NCBI RefSeq assembly: GCF_001693515.2 | Contig: NZ_CP042968.1 | Location: forward strand, 3,286,001-3,350,000 | Reading direction: 5' to 3' | Origin: Bradyrhizobium paxllaeri | Lineage (GTDB): Bacteria > Pseudomonadota > Alphaproteobacteria > Rhizobiales > Xanthobacteraceae | Length of the DNA: 64,000 bases | Part shown: piece after piece, positions 29,004 to 37,992 of the stretch | Position numbering within the stretch: position 1 is the first letter of the stretch | Layout: each line of letters begins with the position of its first letter | Translations under genes and position numbers: made by a program | The notes under the pieces: generated by a model | What the model was told of the DNA's origin: nothing | Databases searched by the model: none | What the model saw: the letters and a program-made list of their open reading frames with translations, nothing else

Positions 29004-29485
29004 GGCAGGTCTCCGCTGTTTCCTGCTTTGAAGTGCTGGCTATGGGCGATGCGCCCACGACGATACCTGTCTTCCGGCGATCGGCTATCATGATTGCTGC
29101 CAGTACATCGCCGGCACTTCGAAGGCGCGATTTGCGCCCGACTGTCTGGCTGGCAGACAAAGTCACAACGCCACAGCCGAAGTGGCGAGTAATGCAAGTC
29201 TACGACGAGCATGTCCCCGCCTTCCTGTGGGGCGGTTGCATCGTTGAAAATTTTCGCAAGGTTTGTGCGCGGAGTCGAGCGACAAATTGACGCCGACACC
29301 GTTCCGGTTTGCCAGTCAGCCGGGCCAAAGTCAGCCGCCAACAGCCCTGGATATCGGGCCTTGTCATAGGCAAGGTAGGGCTTCCACGCACGCATTGAAG
29401 TTCAGTATGATACGGGCCGAATGGTCCCGGAAACGCTTTCGCGCGCCCCGGCCCACTGGATTGCAATCGAAGGAGTAAGCACATC
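29004..29485. other. Intergenic region, divergent promoters expected
   Basis: 482 bp between divergent genes. Short open frames occur on both strands but none has a ribosome site or recognisable motif. The promoters of the flanking genes should lie here; I could not place them. Confidence 0.4.
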
Positions 29486-30574
29486 ATGAAACGCCGTACG
29501 TTCCTCACAGGCAGCGCCGTGGCCGGCGCGACGACGCTGGTGGCGGCGCCTGCGATCGCGCAAGGCTCGCCCGAGATCAAATGGCGCCTGACCTCGAGCT
29601 TTCCAAAGTCGCTCGATACCATCTACGGCACGGCGCAGACCTTTGCGAAATATGTGGCTGACGCCACCGACAACAAATTCCAGATCCAGACCTTTGCGGC
29701 CGGCGAGATCGTGCCCGGCCTGCAGGCGCTCGATGCCGTAAGCACGGCGACGGTGGAGATCGCGCAGACGCCGCTTTATTTCTACATCGGCAAGGAGCCG
29801 GCGGTGGCTTACGCCACCGGCGCGCCGTTCGGCATGAACCACCGCCATCAGGGTTCGTGGTGGTCGTTCGGCGGCGGCGCCGAGCTCTGCAACGAGGCGC
29901 TGAAGCCGTTCAAGGCGCATGCGATCCTGTGCGGCAATTCCGGCACGCAGATGGGCGGCTGGTTCCGCAAGGAGATCAAGACGCCCGACGACCTCAAGGG
30001 TCTCAAATTCCGCATCGCCGGCATGGGCGGCCATGTGCTCGCCAAGCTTGGCATCGTGCCGCAGCAGATCGCGGGCGGCGAGGTCTATTCGGCGCTGGAG
30101 AAGGGATCGATCGACGCCGCGGAGTTCGTCGGCCCCTATGACGACGAAAAACTCGGCTTCTACAAGGTGGCGAAGTACTACTACTTCCCCGGCTGGTGGG
30201 AAGGCGGCGCGATGCTGCACATGGTCGTGAACGAGGAGAAGTGGAACGCGCTGCCGAAGCAGTACCAGGCGATCCTCAACCAGGCGGGTGCGGCGGCCGG
30301 CGCGTGGATGATCGAGAAATACGATAGCGTCAATCCTGCCGCGCTGAAGCGGCTGGTCGCGGGCGGGGCGGAGCTGCGCGCCTTTCCGCAACCGGTCATG
30401 GAAGCCTGCTACCAGGCGACCCAGGACCACCTGAACGAGATCGCCGAGAAAAGCCCGCTGTTCAAGAAGACGAAAGAGAGCCACGACGCCTACATGAAGG
30501 AAGTGCTGTTCTACACGCAGATCGCGGAAAACTATTACGACAACTACCTGCTCAGCAAAGCGCGCAAGGGCTGA
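29486..30574 (+). CDS. TRAP transporter binding protein, TakP/DctP type
   Basis: Periplasmic binding protein (362 aa). A twin-arginine signal (MKRRTFLTGSAVAGATT) ends near AIAQG. The mature part matches the DctP family subgroup exemplified by TakP, which binds 2-oxoacids or other monocarboxylates, with TGAPFGMNHR, KGLKFRIAGMGGHVL and SALEKGSIDAAEFVGPYDD motifs. No DctQ/DctM membrane genes are nearby, so it is an orphan that must use a distant permease. It lies 191 bp before sulfite dehydrogenase on the same strand; a link is possible but unproven. Confidence 0.88.
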   Translation: MKRRTFLTGSAVAGATTLVAAPAIAQGSPEIKWRLTSSFPKSLDTIYGTAQTFAKYVADATDNKFQIQTFAAGEIVPGLQALDAVSTATVEIAQTPLYFYIGKEPAVAYATGAPFGMNHRHQGSWWSFGGGAELCNEALKPFKAHAILCGNSGTQMGGWFRKEIKTPDDLKGLKFRIAGMGGHVLAKLGIVPQQIAGGEVYSALEKGSIDAAEFVGPYDDEKLGFYKVAKYYYFPGWWEGGAMLHMVVNEEKWNALPKQYQAILNQAGAAAGAWMIEKYDSVNPAALKRLVAGGAELRAFPQPVMEACYQATQDHLNEIAEKSPLFKKTKESHDAYMKEVLFYTQIAENYYDNYLLSKARKG

Positions 30575-30765
30575 GTTCTTTTGTTCGATGCAGCGATGCC
30601 CGGCGCAGCGCGCCGGGCGTCGATGCCATCAGCGGCCCCGGCGGCTCGCTACTTTTGCCGGTCTTGCAGCCCGCCCGCAAAGCGCAAATACTCTTCCCAG
30701 TTGGATTCCCGGAAGCGGGGTCCGGCCAAGAAAGCCCGGGAGCGGGCACAAAGGGAGAGGACGTC

Positions 30766-32055
30766 ATGGCGCGGGAAACCGAGGGCAATGCGGCTGACGG
30801 CAGCCGTTTCGAAACCAGCCGGCGCAGATTTCTGGGCGGCTCAGGACTGGCGGCGCTGGGCGCCGTGATCGGCGGCGCGATGCCGCTCTCGCGCGACGGC
30901 ATCGGCATTCCGCAGGCGCACGCGCAAGCCGCGGCGCCTGCGGCCAAGGGACCGCAACACCTGAAATACCCCGGCAAGAACGAGGGGCTCGTCGTGCTCG
31001 GCGAAAAGCCGCTGGTGGCGGAGACGCCGGAAAGCCTGCTCGATGACGACACCACGCCGATCGAGAAATTCTACATCCGCAACAACGGGCAGATTCCGGA
31101 AGAGGCAAAGGACCCCGACGCCTGGAAGATCACCATCGATGGCGAGGTCAACAACAAGATCGAGATCACGCTCGGCGAATTGAAATCGAAATACAAGGCG
31201 GTGACGCGGCGCATGGTGCTGGAATGCGGCGGCAACGGACGTGCGGGATTTTCGCCGCCGGCGCGCGGCAACCAGTGGGCCAATGGCGGCGCAGGCTGCG
31301 CCGAATGGACCGGCGTCCCGCTCGCCGATCTCCTCAAGAAGGCCGGCCTCAAGCCGTCAGCGAAATACACCGCGCATTATGCGGCCGACCTGCATCTGTC
31401 GGGCGACGCTTCCAAGCCGACCATCTCGCGCGGGGTGCGCATCGAGAAGGCGATGGACCCGAACACCCTGATCGTGTGGGCCATGAACGGTAAGCCGCTG
31501 CCGAACATCCATGGCGGGCCGGTGCGGCTGGTCGTGCCGGGCTGGGCGGGCTCGGCCTCGCAGAAATGGCTGACGCGTATCACCATCCGCGACCGCGAGC
31601 ACGACGGCCCCGGCATGACGGAGTTTTCCTATCGCACGCCGATCAAGCCGATGGTGCCCGGCGGCAAGGGCGATCCGGCGAACTTTAAGATTTTGGAATC
31701 GATGCCGGTGCGCTCGATCATCACTAACCCTGCGAACGGCGCGAAATTCGCCGCCGGCACCAAGGAGCTGAAGCTACGCGGCGCCTCCTGGGCCGGCGAT
31801 CTCACGGTGAAGCAGGTCGATATCTCGCTCGATTTTGGCGCGAGCTGGCAGCGCGTCACGCTGGAGAAGCCGAAGAACAAATATGACTGGCAGCGCTGGA
31901 CCGCGACCGTCAAGCTGCCGACCGACGGCTACTTCGAAATCTGGGCCCGCGCCACCGATTCCAAGGGCGCGATGCAGCCGCATCAGGCCGGCTTCTGGAA
32001 TCCGCAAGGCTATGGCGGCAACGCCATGCACCGCATCGCGGTGCTGGTCGGATGA
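30766..32055 (+). CDS. sorA: Sulfite dehydrogenase/oxidase molybdopterin subunit
   Basis: Periplasmic molybdoenzyme (429 aa) oxidising sulfite to sulfate. Tat signal with RRRFLGGSG (about residues 19-27). The Moco domain has the Cys ligand in VLECGGNGR and the segments GNQWANGGAGCAEWTGVPL and PVRLVVPGWAGSASQKWL; a Mo-co dimerisation domain follows (about 310-429, DFGASWQRV). ATG 30766 has GGGAGAGG upstream. The next gene, a c-type cytochrome, overlaps by 4 bp. SoxC-type enzymes share this fold, so the exact subgroup is uncertain; the SorAB layout fits best. Confidence 0.88.
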   Translation: MARETEGNAADGSRFETSRRRFLGGSGLAALGAVIGGAMPLSRDGIGIPQAHAQAAAPAAKGPQHLKYPGKNEGLVVLGEKPLVAETPESLLDDDTTPIEKFYIRNNGQIPEEAKDPDAWKITIDGEVNNKIEITLGELKSKYKAVTRRMVLECGGNGRAGFSPPARGNQWANGGAGCAEWTGVPLADLLKKAGLKPSAKYTAHYAADLHLSGDASKPTISRGVRIEKAMDPNTLIVWAMNGKPLPNIHGGPVRLVVPGWAGSASQKWLTRITIRDREHDGPGMTEFSYRTPIKPMVPGGKGDPANFKILESMPVRSIITNPANGAKFAAGTKELKLRGASWAGDLTVKQVDISLDFGASWQRVTLEKPKNKYDWQRWTATVKLPTDGYFEIWARATDSKGAMQPHQAGFWNPQGYGGNAMHRIAVLVG

Positions 32056-32402
32056 TGCTGCGTCTTGCGTGGTTCGCCGTGGCCGGTGCGCTCTGGATGG
32101 CGCCGGCCTCGGCGCAAACGGCGTTCACGCCGCGCGACGAAAGCCCGGAGGAGTTTGCCGCGGGCGCAGGCCGCGACGAGACCTTCTACGCCTGCACCGC
32201 CTGCCACGGTTTCCGCCTGGTGGCCCAGCAGGGCATGACGCGCGCGCAGTGGGAGGATTCCATCAACCTGATGGTCCGCCGCCACAACATGCCGCCGCTC
32301 GACGACAAGGATCGCGAGAAAGTGCTCAGCTATCTCGAGGCCGCCTATCCGCCGCGCGCGTCGGTGGGGCAGAGGGGCTGGGTCAACCCATTCGCGAAGT
32401 GA
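32052..32402 (+). CDS. sorB: c-type cytochrome subunit of sulfite dehydrogenase
   Basis: 116-aa monohaem cytochrome with a signal peptide (cleavage near ASAQT), haem motif CTACH and a likely Met ligand in RRHNMPPLDD. It takes electrons from SorA in the periplasm. ATGA overlap with the preceding gene indicates coupled translation. Short for a cytochrome c but usual for SorB. Confidence 0.88.
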   Translation: MMLRLAWFAVAGALWMAPASAQTAFTPRDESPEEFAAGAGRDETFYACTACHGFRLVAQQGMTRAQWEDSINLMVRRHNMPPLDDKDREKVLSYLEAAYPPRASVGQRGWVNPFAK

Positions 32403-32420
32403 GAGCGGAGAACTAGCCCG

Positions 32421-33410
32421 CTACGCCGGCTCCAGCCCGAGCGCCTTGGCGCTCTCGATCCAGGTCGGCAATTCGCGTTGATAGAGCGCATTGCTTTCCT
32501 TGAAGCCGAGCGTGGGCTCGAGCGCGAAAGTAGAGAGAACCTCCTTCACCTTCGGATCGCTGTTGGCCGCCACGAAGAGTTCCGACAGCCGGTCGACGAT
32601 CGGCTGCGGCGTCGCCTTGGGCACCGCCCAGCCGGTGAAGCCGCTGATGGTGAAGAACTTCGATGTCGCGCCCTGTTCGGGCAGGGTCTTAACGTTGGGG
32701 ATGGCGTCGACCTTCTTCGAATGCACCGCGAACACGGTGCCTTTGTCGCCCGTCAGCACGGCCTGCGCGGCCGTGTAGCTGCCCATCGCGACATCGAGCG
32801 TGCCGTCCAGAATTCCCGTCCACATCGGCGCTTCGCCCCGGTAGTGGATCGGCTCGATCTTGAGATCATACTGCTTGTTGAGTTCATTGATGGTCATGTG
32901 CGGCGCCGAGCCCGCACTATAGGTGCCAAAATTCACCTGGCCCTTCTTGCGCGCGAACGCGACGAAATCGTCCAGCGTCTTGACGCCGGATGCCGGGCTC
33001 GCGACCAGCAATAGCCCGGCGCCCGGGATGATGCTGACCAGCGTCAAATCCTTGTCCATGTCGTAGCCGGGGTTTTTCATCATCACCCGGTTCATCACGT
33101 AGGTGGTCGAGATCGAGCACAGGATGGTGTGACCGTCTCCTTCCGCGCGCGCGACCTCCTGCGCACCGATCGAGCCGGAGGCGCCGGCCTTGTTCTCGAT
33201 GACGACGGTCTTGCCCACCTGGCGGGAGATGAAATCGCCGAAGGCGCGCGCCAGCAGGTCGGTCTGTCCGCCCGCGGGGTAGCTGACGACCATGCGGATG
33301 TTCCGCGACGGCCACGCCCCTTGCGCCGAGGCGCCGCGCGAGAGCAACGGCATTGCGGCGGCAGCCGTACCGGCGGCGATGAAGTGACGGCGATTGAATT
33401 TTGCGGACAT
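32421..33410 (-). CDS. TctC/Bug-family periplasmic binding protein
   Basis: Tripartite tricarboxylate-type binding protein (329 aa). Twin-arginine-like signal NRRHFIAAGTAAAA, cleavage near ASAQG; mature start WPSRNIRMVVSYPAGGQTDLLAR is diagnostic, as are ENKAGASGSIGAQEVA and GFTGWAVPKATPQPIV. ATG 33410 has GGGAGG upstream; the frame is open further to 33515. No TctA/TctB genes are near, so it is an orphan, as is typical in this lineage. Ligand unknown. Convergent with sorB. Confidence 0.88.
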   Translation of the reverse strand: MSAKFNRRHFIAAGTAAAAMPLLSRGASAQGAWPSRNIRMVVSYPAGGQTDLLARAFGDFISRQVGKTVVIENKAGASGSIGAQEVARAEGDGHTILCSISTTYVMNRVMMKNPGYDMDKDLTLVSIIPGAGLLLVASPASGVKTLDDFVAFARKKGQVNFGTYSAGSAPHMTINELNKQYDLKIEPIHYRGEAPMWTGILDGTLDVAMGSYTAAQAVLTGDKGTVFAVHSKKVDAIPNVKTLPEQGATSKFFTISGFTGWAVPKATPQPIVDRLSELFVAANSDPKVKEVLSTFALEPTLGFKESNALYQRELPTWIESAKALGLEPA

Positions 33411-33585
33411 GATTCCTCCCTGTTTTTTGAGGGAGCGTATCGCATCACACCGCCACTGCCACGGGCGCGGGCCGGGACACTTTGGCGCATCGAGCAAAAA
33501 TTCGGCGTTCTTCAATGACTTGCAGGCGAGTTAATGCCGAATGCAACCCGATTTTTTCCGCGCGGGAGAATATGCAAGCGCAGGG

Positions 33586-34026
33586 CTACGGCAGTCGCGC
33601 TAGGTCGTCGCGGCGACATAGGGGAATGCTGCCGACGATGGCGACGAGCTGCACCGCATTGGACAGCATGCCGCCCCAATGCAAGCGCCGCAGCCGGCGC
33701 ACCGCATCGGCATCGCCCGCGTCCCTGGCATTAAGCTGGACATCCCACTGCCGCAGAAACCAGCGCCGCGACCAGACCGCGATCGCCGTGAGCAAGCCGA
33801 TGCCGACCGCGAAGCCCAGCCGGCCGGTTGCCGCAAAAACCAGCGTTCCGATCACGCCCGCAATGCCCGTCATCAGGAAATGCGCATTGAACATGCCGCG
33901 CAACAATTGGGTGACGGGTGGGATGTCGAGCTTCACCAGTAGAAAGGCGGGCGAGGCCAGAAAGAAATAACCCATCGGGAAAAGCAGGATGACGATGGCG
34001 GCTAAGGCAACTCCGTCTGGCGTCAT
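33586..34026 (-). CDS. Small integral membrane protein, unknown
   Basis: 146 aa with four predicted membrane spans: AAIVILLFPMGYFFLASPAFLL, a second near HFLMTGIAGVIGTLVFA, a third near GFAVGIGLLTAIAVW, and one near the C-terminus (SNAVQLVAIVGSIPL). A basic loop separates spans three and four. No family recognised with certainty. Single gene, followed by the TctC-type gene 175 bp on. Confidence 0.6.
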   Translation of the reverse strand: MTPDGVALAAIVILLFPMGYFFLASPAFLLVKLDIPPVTQLLRGMFNAHFLMTGIAGVIGTLVFAATGRLGFAVGIGLLTAIAVWSRRWFLRQWDVQLNARDAGDADAVRRLRRLHWGGMLSNAVQLVAIVGSIPLCRRDDLARLP

Positions 34027-34234
34027 GCGATCATCCCTTCTTTTTTCCCATCATTGGGCGAGGGCCTTTCGGCGGCAACCCATGATGATACCGCCGGCCA
34101 TACTGTACCATCAGGCTTTGGTCGGGTATGGCATCAGCCACGCTTGCCGCCAAGCGAGACGAAGGCCATCAGGCACGCATCGTTAGCGCACGATGACGTT
34201 GCTTATGTCGATCTTGCACGATCTGGTTAAGCGT

Positions 34235-34297
34235 AGCCCGCATGAGCGGAGCGATATGCGGGACCGGTCCCGCATATCGTTCCGCTCATGCGGGCTT
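34235..34297. repeat. Long REP-like palindrome
   Basis: AGCCCGCATGAGCGGAGCGA at the left and its inverse TCGTTCCGCTCATGCGGGCT at the right, with inner TATGCGGGACC/GGTCCCGCATA; about 31-bp arms with one mismatch and no loop. It may serve as a terminator for the cyclase gene. Confidence 0.8.
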
Positions 34298-34315
34298 ACT
34301 ACTCAGGCTACTTTC

Positions 34316-35269
34316 CTACCTCACCGCAATCGGCGAGACCGTGGAGCCCGTGCCGCCCTGAATCTTCAGCGGCTGCATCACGAAGGCGAATTCGCCGACG
34401 CCCTTCTGAGCGAGCTCATCGAGCTTGAGATTTTCCAAAAGGTGGATGCCGTTCACCACCAGCGCGATCTGGTGCACGGGCAGCGACAATTGCTTGTCCG
34501 GATTGGGCGCGACCTCGACCGGCCAGTTGTCGGCGCCGAGCAGCATCGGGTCCTTTGTGGCGAGCCAGAGCGCGGCCTGCACGCCGATGCCGGGACAGGA
34601 CTTTACGTAGCGCGGATTGTCCTTGCCGTAGAGCTTGCCCCAGCCGGTGTGGATGATCACGGCGTCGCCGGGTTGCAGCGCCAGGTTCTGCTTTTTCAGC
34701 GCACCTTCGAGATCCTCGACGGTGATTTCGTAATTGTCGTCCAGCATCGCGACGCCCTTGAAGGCCGCGACGTCGATTAGCACGCCGCGCGTGAACAGCG
34801 CGCCGACATTGTGGATGCCGAACTTCTTGAAGCCGGCACGGTCGATATTCTCGTCGACCTTCTGACAATTGTACCAGCTGTTGAGATGAGTCTGGTGCGC
34901 AAAGCCGTCGAACTGCGTGCCGACCTGTCCAAGCTCGGTCACGATGATCTCTTCATTCGAACCGCGCATGTTGGAGAACTGGTTCATGAAGGTGCGCTTG
35001 GCATGCATGTCGAAGCGCCGCGTTCCAAAGAATGCCATGCTGGGGCCGAGCACATGCGCCAGCTCGATCACTTCGCCTGATTTGATCAGCTTGGCGGCGT
35101 TCAGCACCGCCGCCGGCTTCTGGTGGTTGGCCGAACCGCGCTCGTCGGCCGCGCCCCATTTCGACGGACATCGCTGGCTTTCGGTCGGCACCGTCCAGGT
35201 CGGCGCTTGCGCGAAGGCTGTGGCGGTGAATGCAAGCGTGACCGCCGCACCCAACGTGAATGCTTTCAT
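34316..35269 (-). CDS. Secreted cyclase-family protein (kynurenine formamidase fold)
   Basis: 317 aa with a signal peptide (cleavage near AFAQAP). Belongs to the metal-dependent cyclase/kynurenine formamidase family, but the metal motif usually read HxGTHxDxPxH is QVGTQFDGFAH here. The change of both His residues to Gln is seen in a subgroup of these proteins, so metal binding and activity are uncertain. Conserved GDAVIIHTGWGKLY follows. ATG 35269 has GGAGG upstream. Substrate unknown. Confidence 0.8.
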   Translation of the reverse strand: MKAFTLGAAVTLAFTATAFAQAPTWTVPTESQRCPSKWGAADERGSANHQKPAAVLNAAKLIKSGEVIELAHVLGPSMAFFGTRRFDMHAKRTFMNQFSNMRGSNEEIIVTELGQVGTQFDGFAHQTHLNSWYNCQKVDENIDRAGFKKFGIHNVGALFTRGVLIDVAAFKGVAMLDDNYEITVEDLEGALKKQNLALQPGDAVIIHTGWGKLYGKDNPRYVKSCPGIGVQAALWLATKDPMLLGADNWPVEVAPNPDKQLSLPVHQIALVVNGIHLLENLKLDELAQKGVGEFAFVMQPLKIQGGTGSTVSPIAVR

Positions 35270-35703
35270 TTCAAATCCTCCCAAGAGCGGGCGCTCTGGC
35301 TTCGGCACCCTGACACAGATAATGCGGGTGCCATCGCGGCCAATTCAAGTCTGACGACGTGTCGCGAGCGGCGTGCCATCGAAGATTGCGGCGGCAGGGA
35401 AAACTTGATTTGCTGAACAGATTCAAACTGATTTGGGTCGTCCAGTCGTCAGCGCAAAAATATACTGCTTTCCCTCGCCCCCAAATCAGCGGCATTTTCC
35501 GCGCGTCCCGCCTCGACAAGAGGGGCGTATCGCGGTCGTCACGAACGCGAGGCGGGATGCGGTGGAGGCGAGGGCGTCGCCCGGGCTTGCGCTGGATGTC
35601 CGCCTAGGCCATGAGCAGAAGTTCAGCTTTGTCTTCCATCTGGTTTTCGCGCGGCTCGTGGTATCGTTATCGATACGGACCACGTCCACCCGCCGGGGCA
35701 GCC
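35270..35703. other. Intergenic region
   Basis: 434 bp between divergent genes. No convincing coding frame; promoters of both neighbours are expected. Confidence 0.4.
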
Positions 35704-36516
35704 ATGGTCGAATATCCTGCTAGACGGATCGACTACCGCGAGCAAGGATCGGGGCCGGCAATTCTTTTCGTGCCCGGCTCGTGGAGTACGGGCGCACTGT
35801 GGCGTGGTGTGATCGCCTTGTTAGGAGATCGCTTTCGGGCGGTGACAACGAGCCTGCTCGGTTATGGCGATACCGAAGAGCGCCGGACGCCGGACGACGT
35901 TTCGATCGAACAGGAGATCGACGTTATCGATGCCGTCATCCAGCGCACTAACAGCGCTGTCCACCTCGTCGGGCATTCGTATGGTGGCACCGTATGTCTG
36001 GCGACCGCCCTCCGTGATCCGACCAAAATCGCAAGCATGACCCTGATCGAGGCGACCCCGTTCAATCTGCTTCGCCACTCCGGCGATCTCGGGCCGTACG
36101 AGCAAGTGCGCGCGATGAGCGACGCTTATGTCCGCGCATGTGATAACGGAAATCTGCTGGCTGCGCGGAGCATCATCGACTTCTACGGCGGCGACGGTAG
36201 TTTTGATACGTTCGGAGCCCGGGCCCGGGATTACATTGTTGCCACCACGCCGACGAACATTCTCGACTGGTCGTCGGCGTGGCGTTTCGACGTGCCGCTT
36301 GCCGCATATGCGGCCATCACGGCACCAAGCCTCCTCGTGCGAGGTGAACGCAGTCATCCAGTCGTTCAGCGCGTCGCCGAGGTGCTGAATGACGCGATCT
36401 CCAGATCGTCGCTGGTGACCGTTCCCGGTGCCAGTCACTTCATGGTCGCGACCCATGCGTCGGATGTCGCGAGGCTCATCCGTGAGCACGTCGCAACAGT
36501 CGAGACGCTGCGCTAG
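35704..36516 (+). CDS. Alpha/beta hydrolase
   Basis: 270 aa. Oxyanion-hole strand LFVPGSWSTGALW, nucleophile elbow GHSYGG (Ser about 98), late acid in LLVRGERSHPV and His in PGASHFMVATH. Cytoplasmic, with no signal peptide. ATG 35704 begins the conserved fold (YREQGSGPAILFVPG); the frame is open upstream to 35611 without a better ribosome site. Esterase, epoxide hydrolase or haloalkane-type activity cannot be told apart from sequence. Last core-like gene before the accessory region. Confidence 0.82.
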   Translation: MVEYPARRIDYREQGSGPAILFVPGSWSTGALWRGVIALLGDRFRAVTTSLLGYGDTEERRTPDDVSIEQEIDVIDAVIQRTNSAVHLVGHSYGGTVCLATALRDPTKIASMTLIEATPFNLLRHSGDLGPYEQVRAMSDAYVRACDNGNLLAARSIIDFYGGDGSFDTFGARARDYIVATTPTNILDWSSAWRFDVPLAAYAAITAPSLLVRGERSHPVVQRVAEVLNDAISRSSLVTVPGASHFMVATHASDVARLIREHVATVETLR

Positions 36517-36692
36517 TTTAGCGCCACTAGACACTTGCTGCCGAAAGCATCCAGCTCCGATCAACCGAAGATCGCCTGTGGGCCAAAAAGGCGACATTCG
36601 GAGTTGCTCGCCCAAGTCCGCGTCACCCCTAAAAGCGGACGTGCCGCAGTAGGCCGCATTGAACTTGGGGTCCTTTGAAGAGCGTGAGTTAT

Positions 36693-37158
36693 TGGGGGGA
36701 CCGCGCGACGGCACACATTCAAGATATTTGCCCGGGCGATTTTCCGGGTTGCGTTGCGATCGCTCGTCACCGCTCGCCCTGGGCCCGCATCGCGGCGGCG
36801 AATGTCCTGCCCTCGTTCACCCATCTATCGAGCGGCAGGTCGTTGAGCCGTTCCACCAGCACCATCTTGGTACCGACCACCTCGTGGTCGTCAAATTCGA
36901 AACACCAACAGCCTTTTCCTTTATGGTACAGCTTCAGGCAGGGGTCCCCGATCACGTGGACGACCGTTTGTGTGTTGAACATCGTCAGTGATAGCCTCGT
37001 TCGATGACCCGGACGCCCGCGTCATAGGTGGTCGTGGTGGGGCATTGCCATTTGCAGCGGCGTTGACCGTCTGCCCCTTGTCGGAACACCTGAGAACACT
37101 ACTGAGAGCCATCGACATCGCTGCCAATTGAGTGACTGCCCGGCGTCTTCCGACCTTG
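36693..37158. repeat. Segmental duplication, copy 1
   Basis: About 466 bp nearly identical to 37993-38449, from GGGGGACCGCGCGACGGC to CGGCGTCTTCCGACCTTG. It contains the intact 71-aa ORF on the minus strand and its upstream flank. Confidence 0.88.
36767..36982 (-). CDS. 71-aa protein of unknown function (intact copy)
   Basis: Residues are mostly hydrophilic with a beta-rich centre (KGKGCWCFEFDDHEVV) and an amphipathic end (WVNEGRTFAAAMRAQ). No signal or membrane span. A second copy at 38067-38281 keeps most of the protein sequence but carries a 1-base deletion. Changes between the copies are mainly conservative (V/L, I/V, C/Y), which supports this strand and frame as coding. I do not recognise a function. 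Confidence 0.6.
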   Translation of the reverse strand: MFNTQTVVHVIGDPCLKLYHKGKGCWCFEFDDHEVVGTKMVLVERLNDLPLDRWVNEGRTFAAAMRAQGER

Positions 37159-37516
37159 GCATTGCTGCGCGGCCTGACGTGACTGCCCGCCCAACGAAAA
37201 GCCCGGCGGGCACGCCGGGCGATCGGAGGTATAGTTACGTGATGAAGTGCGAGTATCAAAGATCAGGGGGGGATCGGCGTCGGTTCGCTTTGCAACACTG
37301 GGACCGCCGAAAAATCGAAATATTTGCCCGACGATTACCCTAGTTGCGTTGCGGATCGGTACAAAAATCGGAGGGGCCGACGTGAGCGCGCGATGGCTGT
37401 GCGCCGGGACGCGGTGAGGAATTGATCGACGGGCATCTACAGCGCGTGGCGAGAAGGGAACTATTTGGGCAACAGCCGATTGAATTAGGTGCCAACGCGC
37501 ACGAGGAGGTGCTGCC
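36983..37516. other. Non-coding stretch with hairpin and repeat end
   Basis: Holds the upstream flank of the 71-aa gene, a GC hairpin at 37197-37220, and a degenerate copy of the GATATTTGCCCG motif at about 37318-37350. A 33-codon frame from 37242 with GGAGG upstream (MKCEYQRSGG start) ends at that motif; too short to call. Confidence 0.4.
37197..37220 (-). terminator. Terminator-like hairpin
   Basis: CGCCGGGC stem partners around GTGC/GGCA, followed on the minus strand by TTTT. No confident minus-strand gene ends here, so it may be a relic. Confidence 0.45.
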
Positions 37517-37666
37517 ATGCGCCTTCAGACATATCGGGACGAAAATCACTCCAGCCACCTCGATTTGGTCGACCACCACTGGTCAATTGACCTAGTCACC
37601 ATTGCAGCCTCAGGCATCTTAGTGGTGGGCTTCGCCTGTGCCTTCGTGTCCCTATGGGTCCACTAG
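37517..37666 (+). CDS. 49-aa single-span membrane protein
   Basis: Starts MRLQTYRDENHSSHLD, followed by one hydrophobic segment (LVTIAASGILVVGFACAFVS) and a 4-residue tail. The AGGAGG site seven bases before the ATG is perfect, the best evidence that it is translated. N-terminal half is charged. Alone, unknown function; one of several tiny membrane ORFs in this region. Confidence 0.6.
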   Translation: MRLQTYRDENHSSHLDLVDHHWSIDLVTIAASGILVVGFACAFVSLWVH

Positions 37667-37992
37667 CCGACTGCGGGATGCCGTCCGTCATCGAACGCTG
37701 ACACAGGGTCGATGCGGTGCGAGCGCTAGCGCGCGACGCCATGCACGTGTGGTCTCGCCCCCCAACAACAGTCCCACCACTGGCGGCAGCTACGGGACCG
37801 TTGCCGAGGGCATATCGGGCTGGGTGATACGCCCGTCCATCAAAGATCCCTATGGACAATTGCACGTCACGCGTGCCGCCCTGAGCGAAACAGATTACCT
37901 GCCGCTGCCGTCGTGACGGTGTGCGCGCCGCCTGCCAGACGACAATCTCAGGAGATTTCTGAGGCTTGGGTCCTTCTGCGCGCATGAATTGA
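37667..37992. other. Intergenic region
   Basis: No gene seen. Short open frames without ribosome sites. Confidence 0.4.

Noticed and set aside
36659..36991. 110-codon plus-strand frame in the duplicated segment
   Set aside because: The copy at 37989 diverges in this frame at the end, while the minus-strand frame keeps conservative changes.
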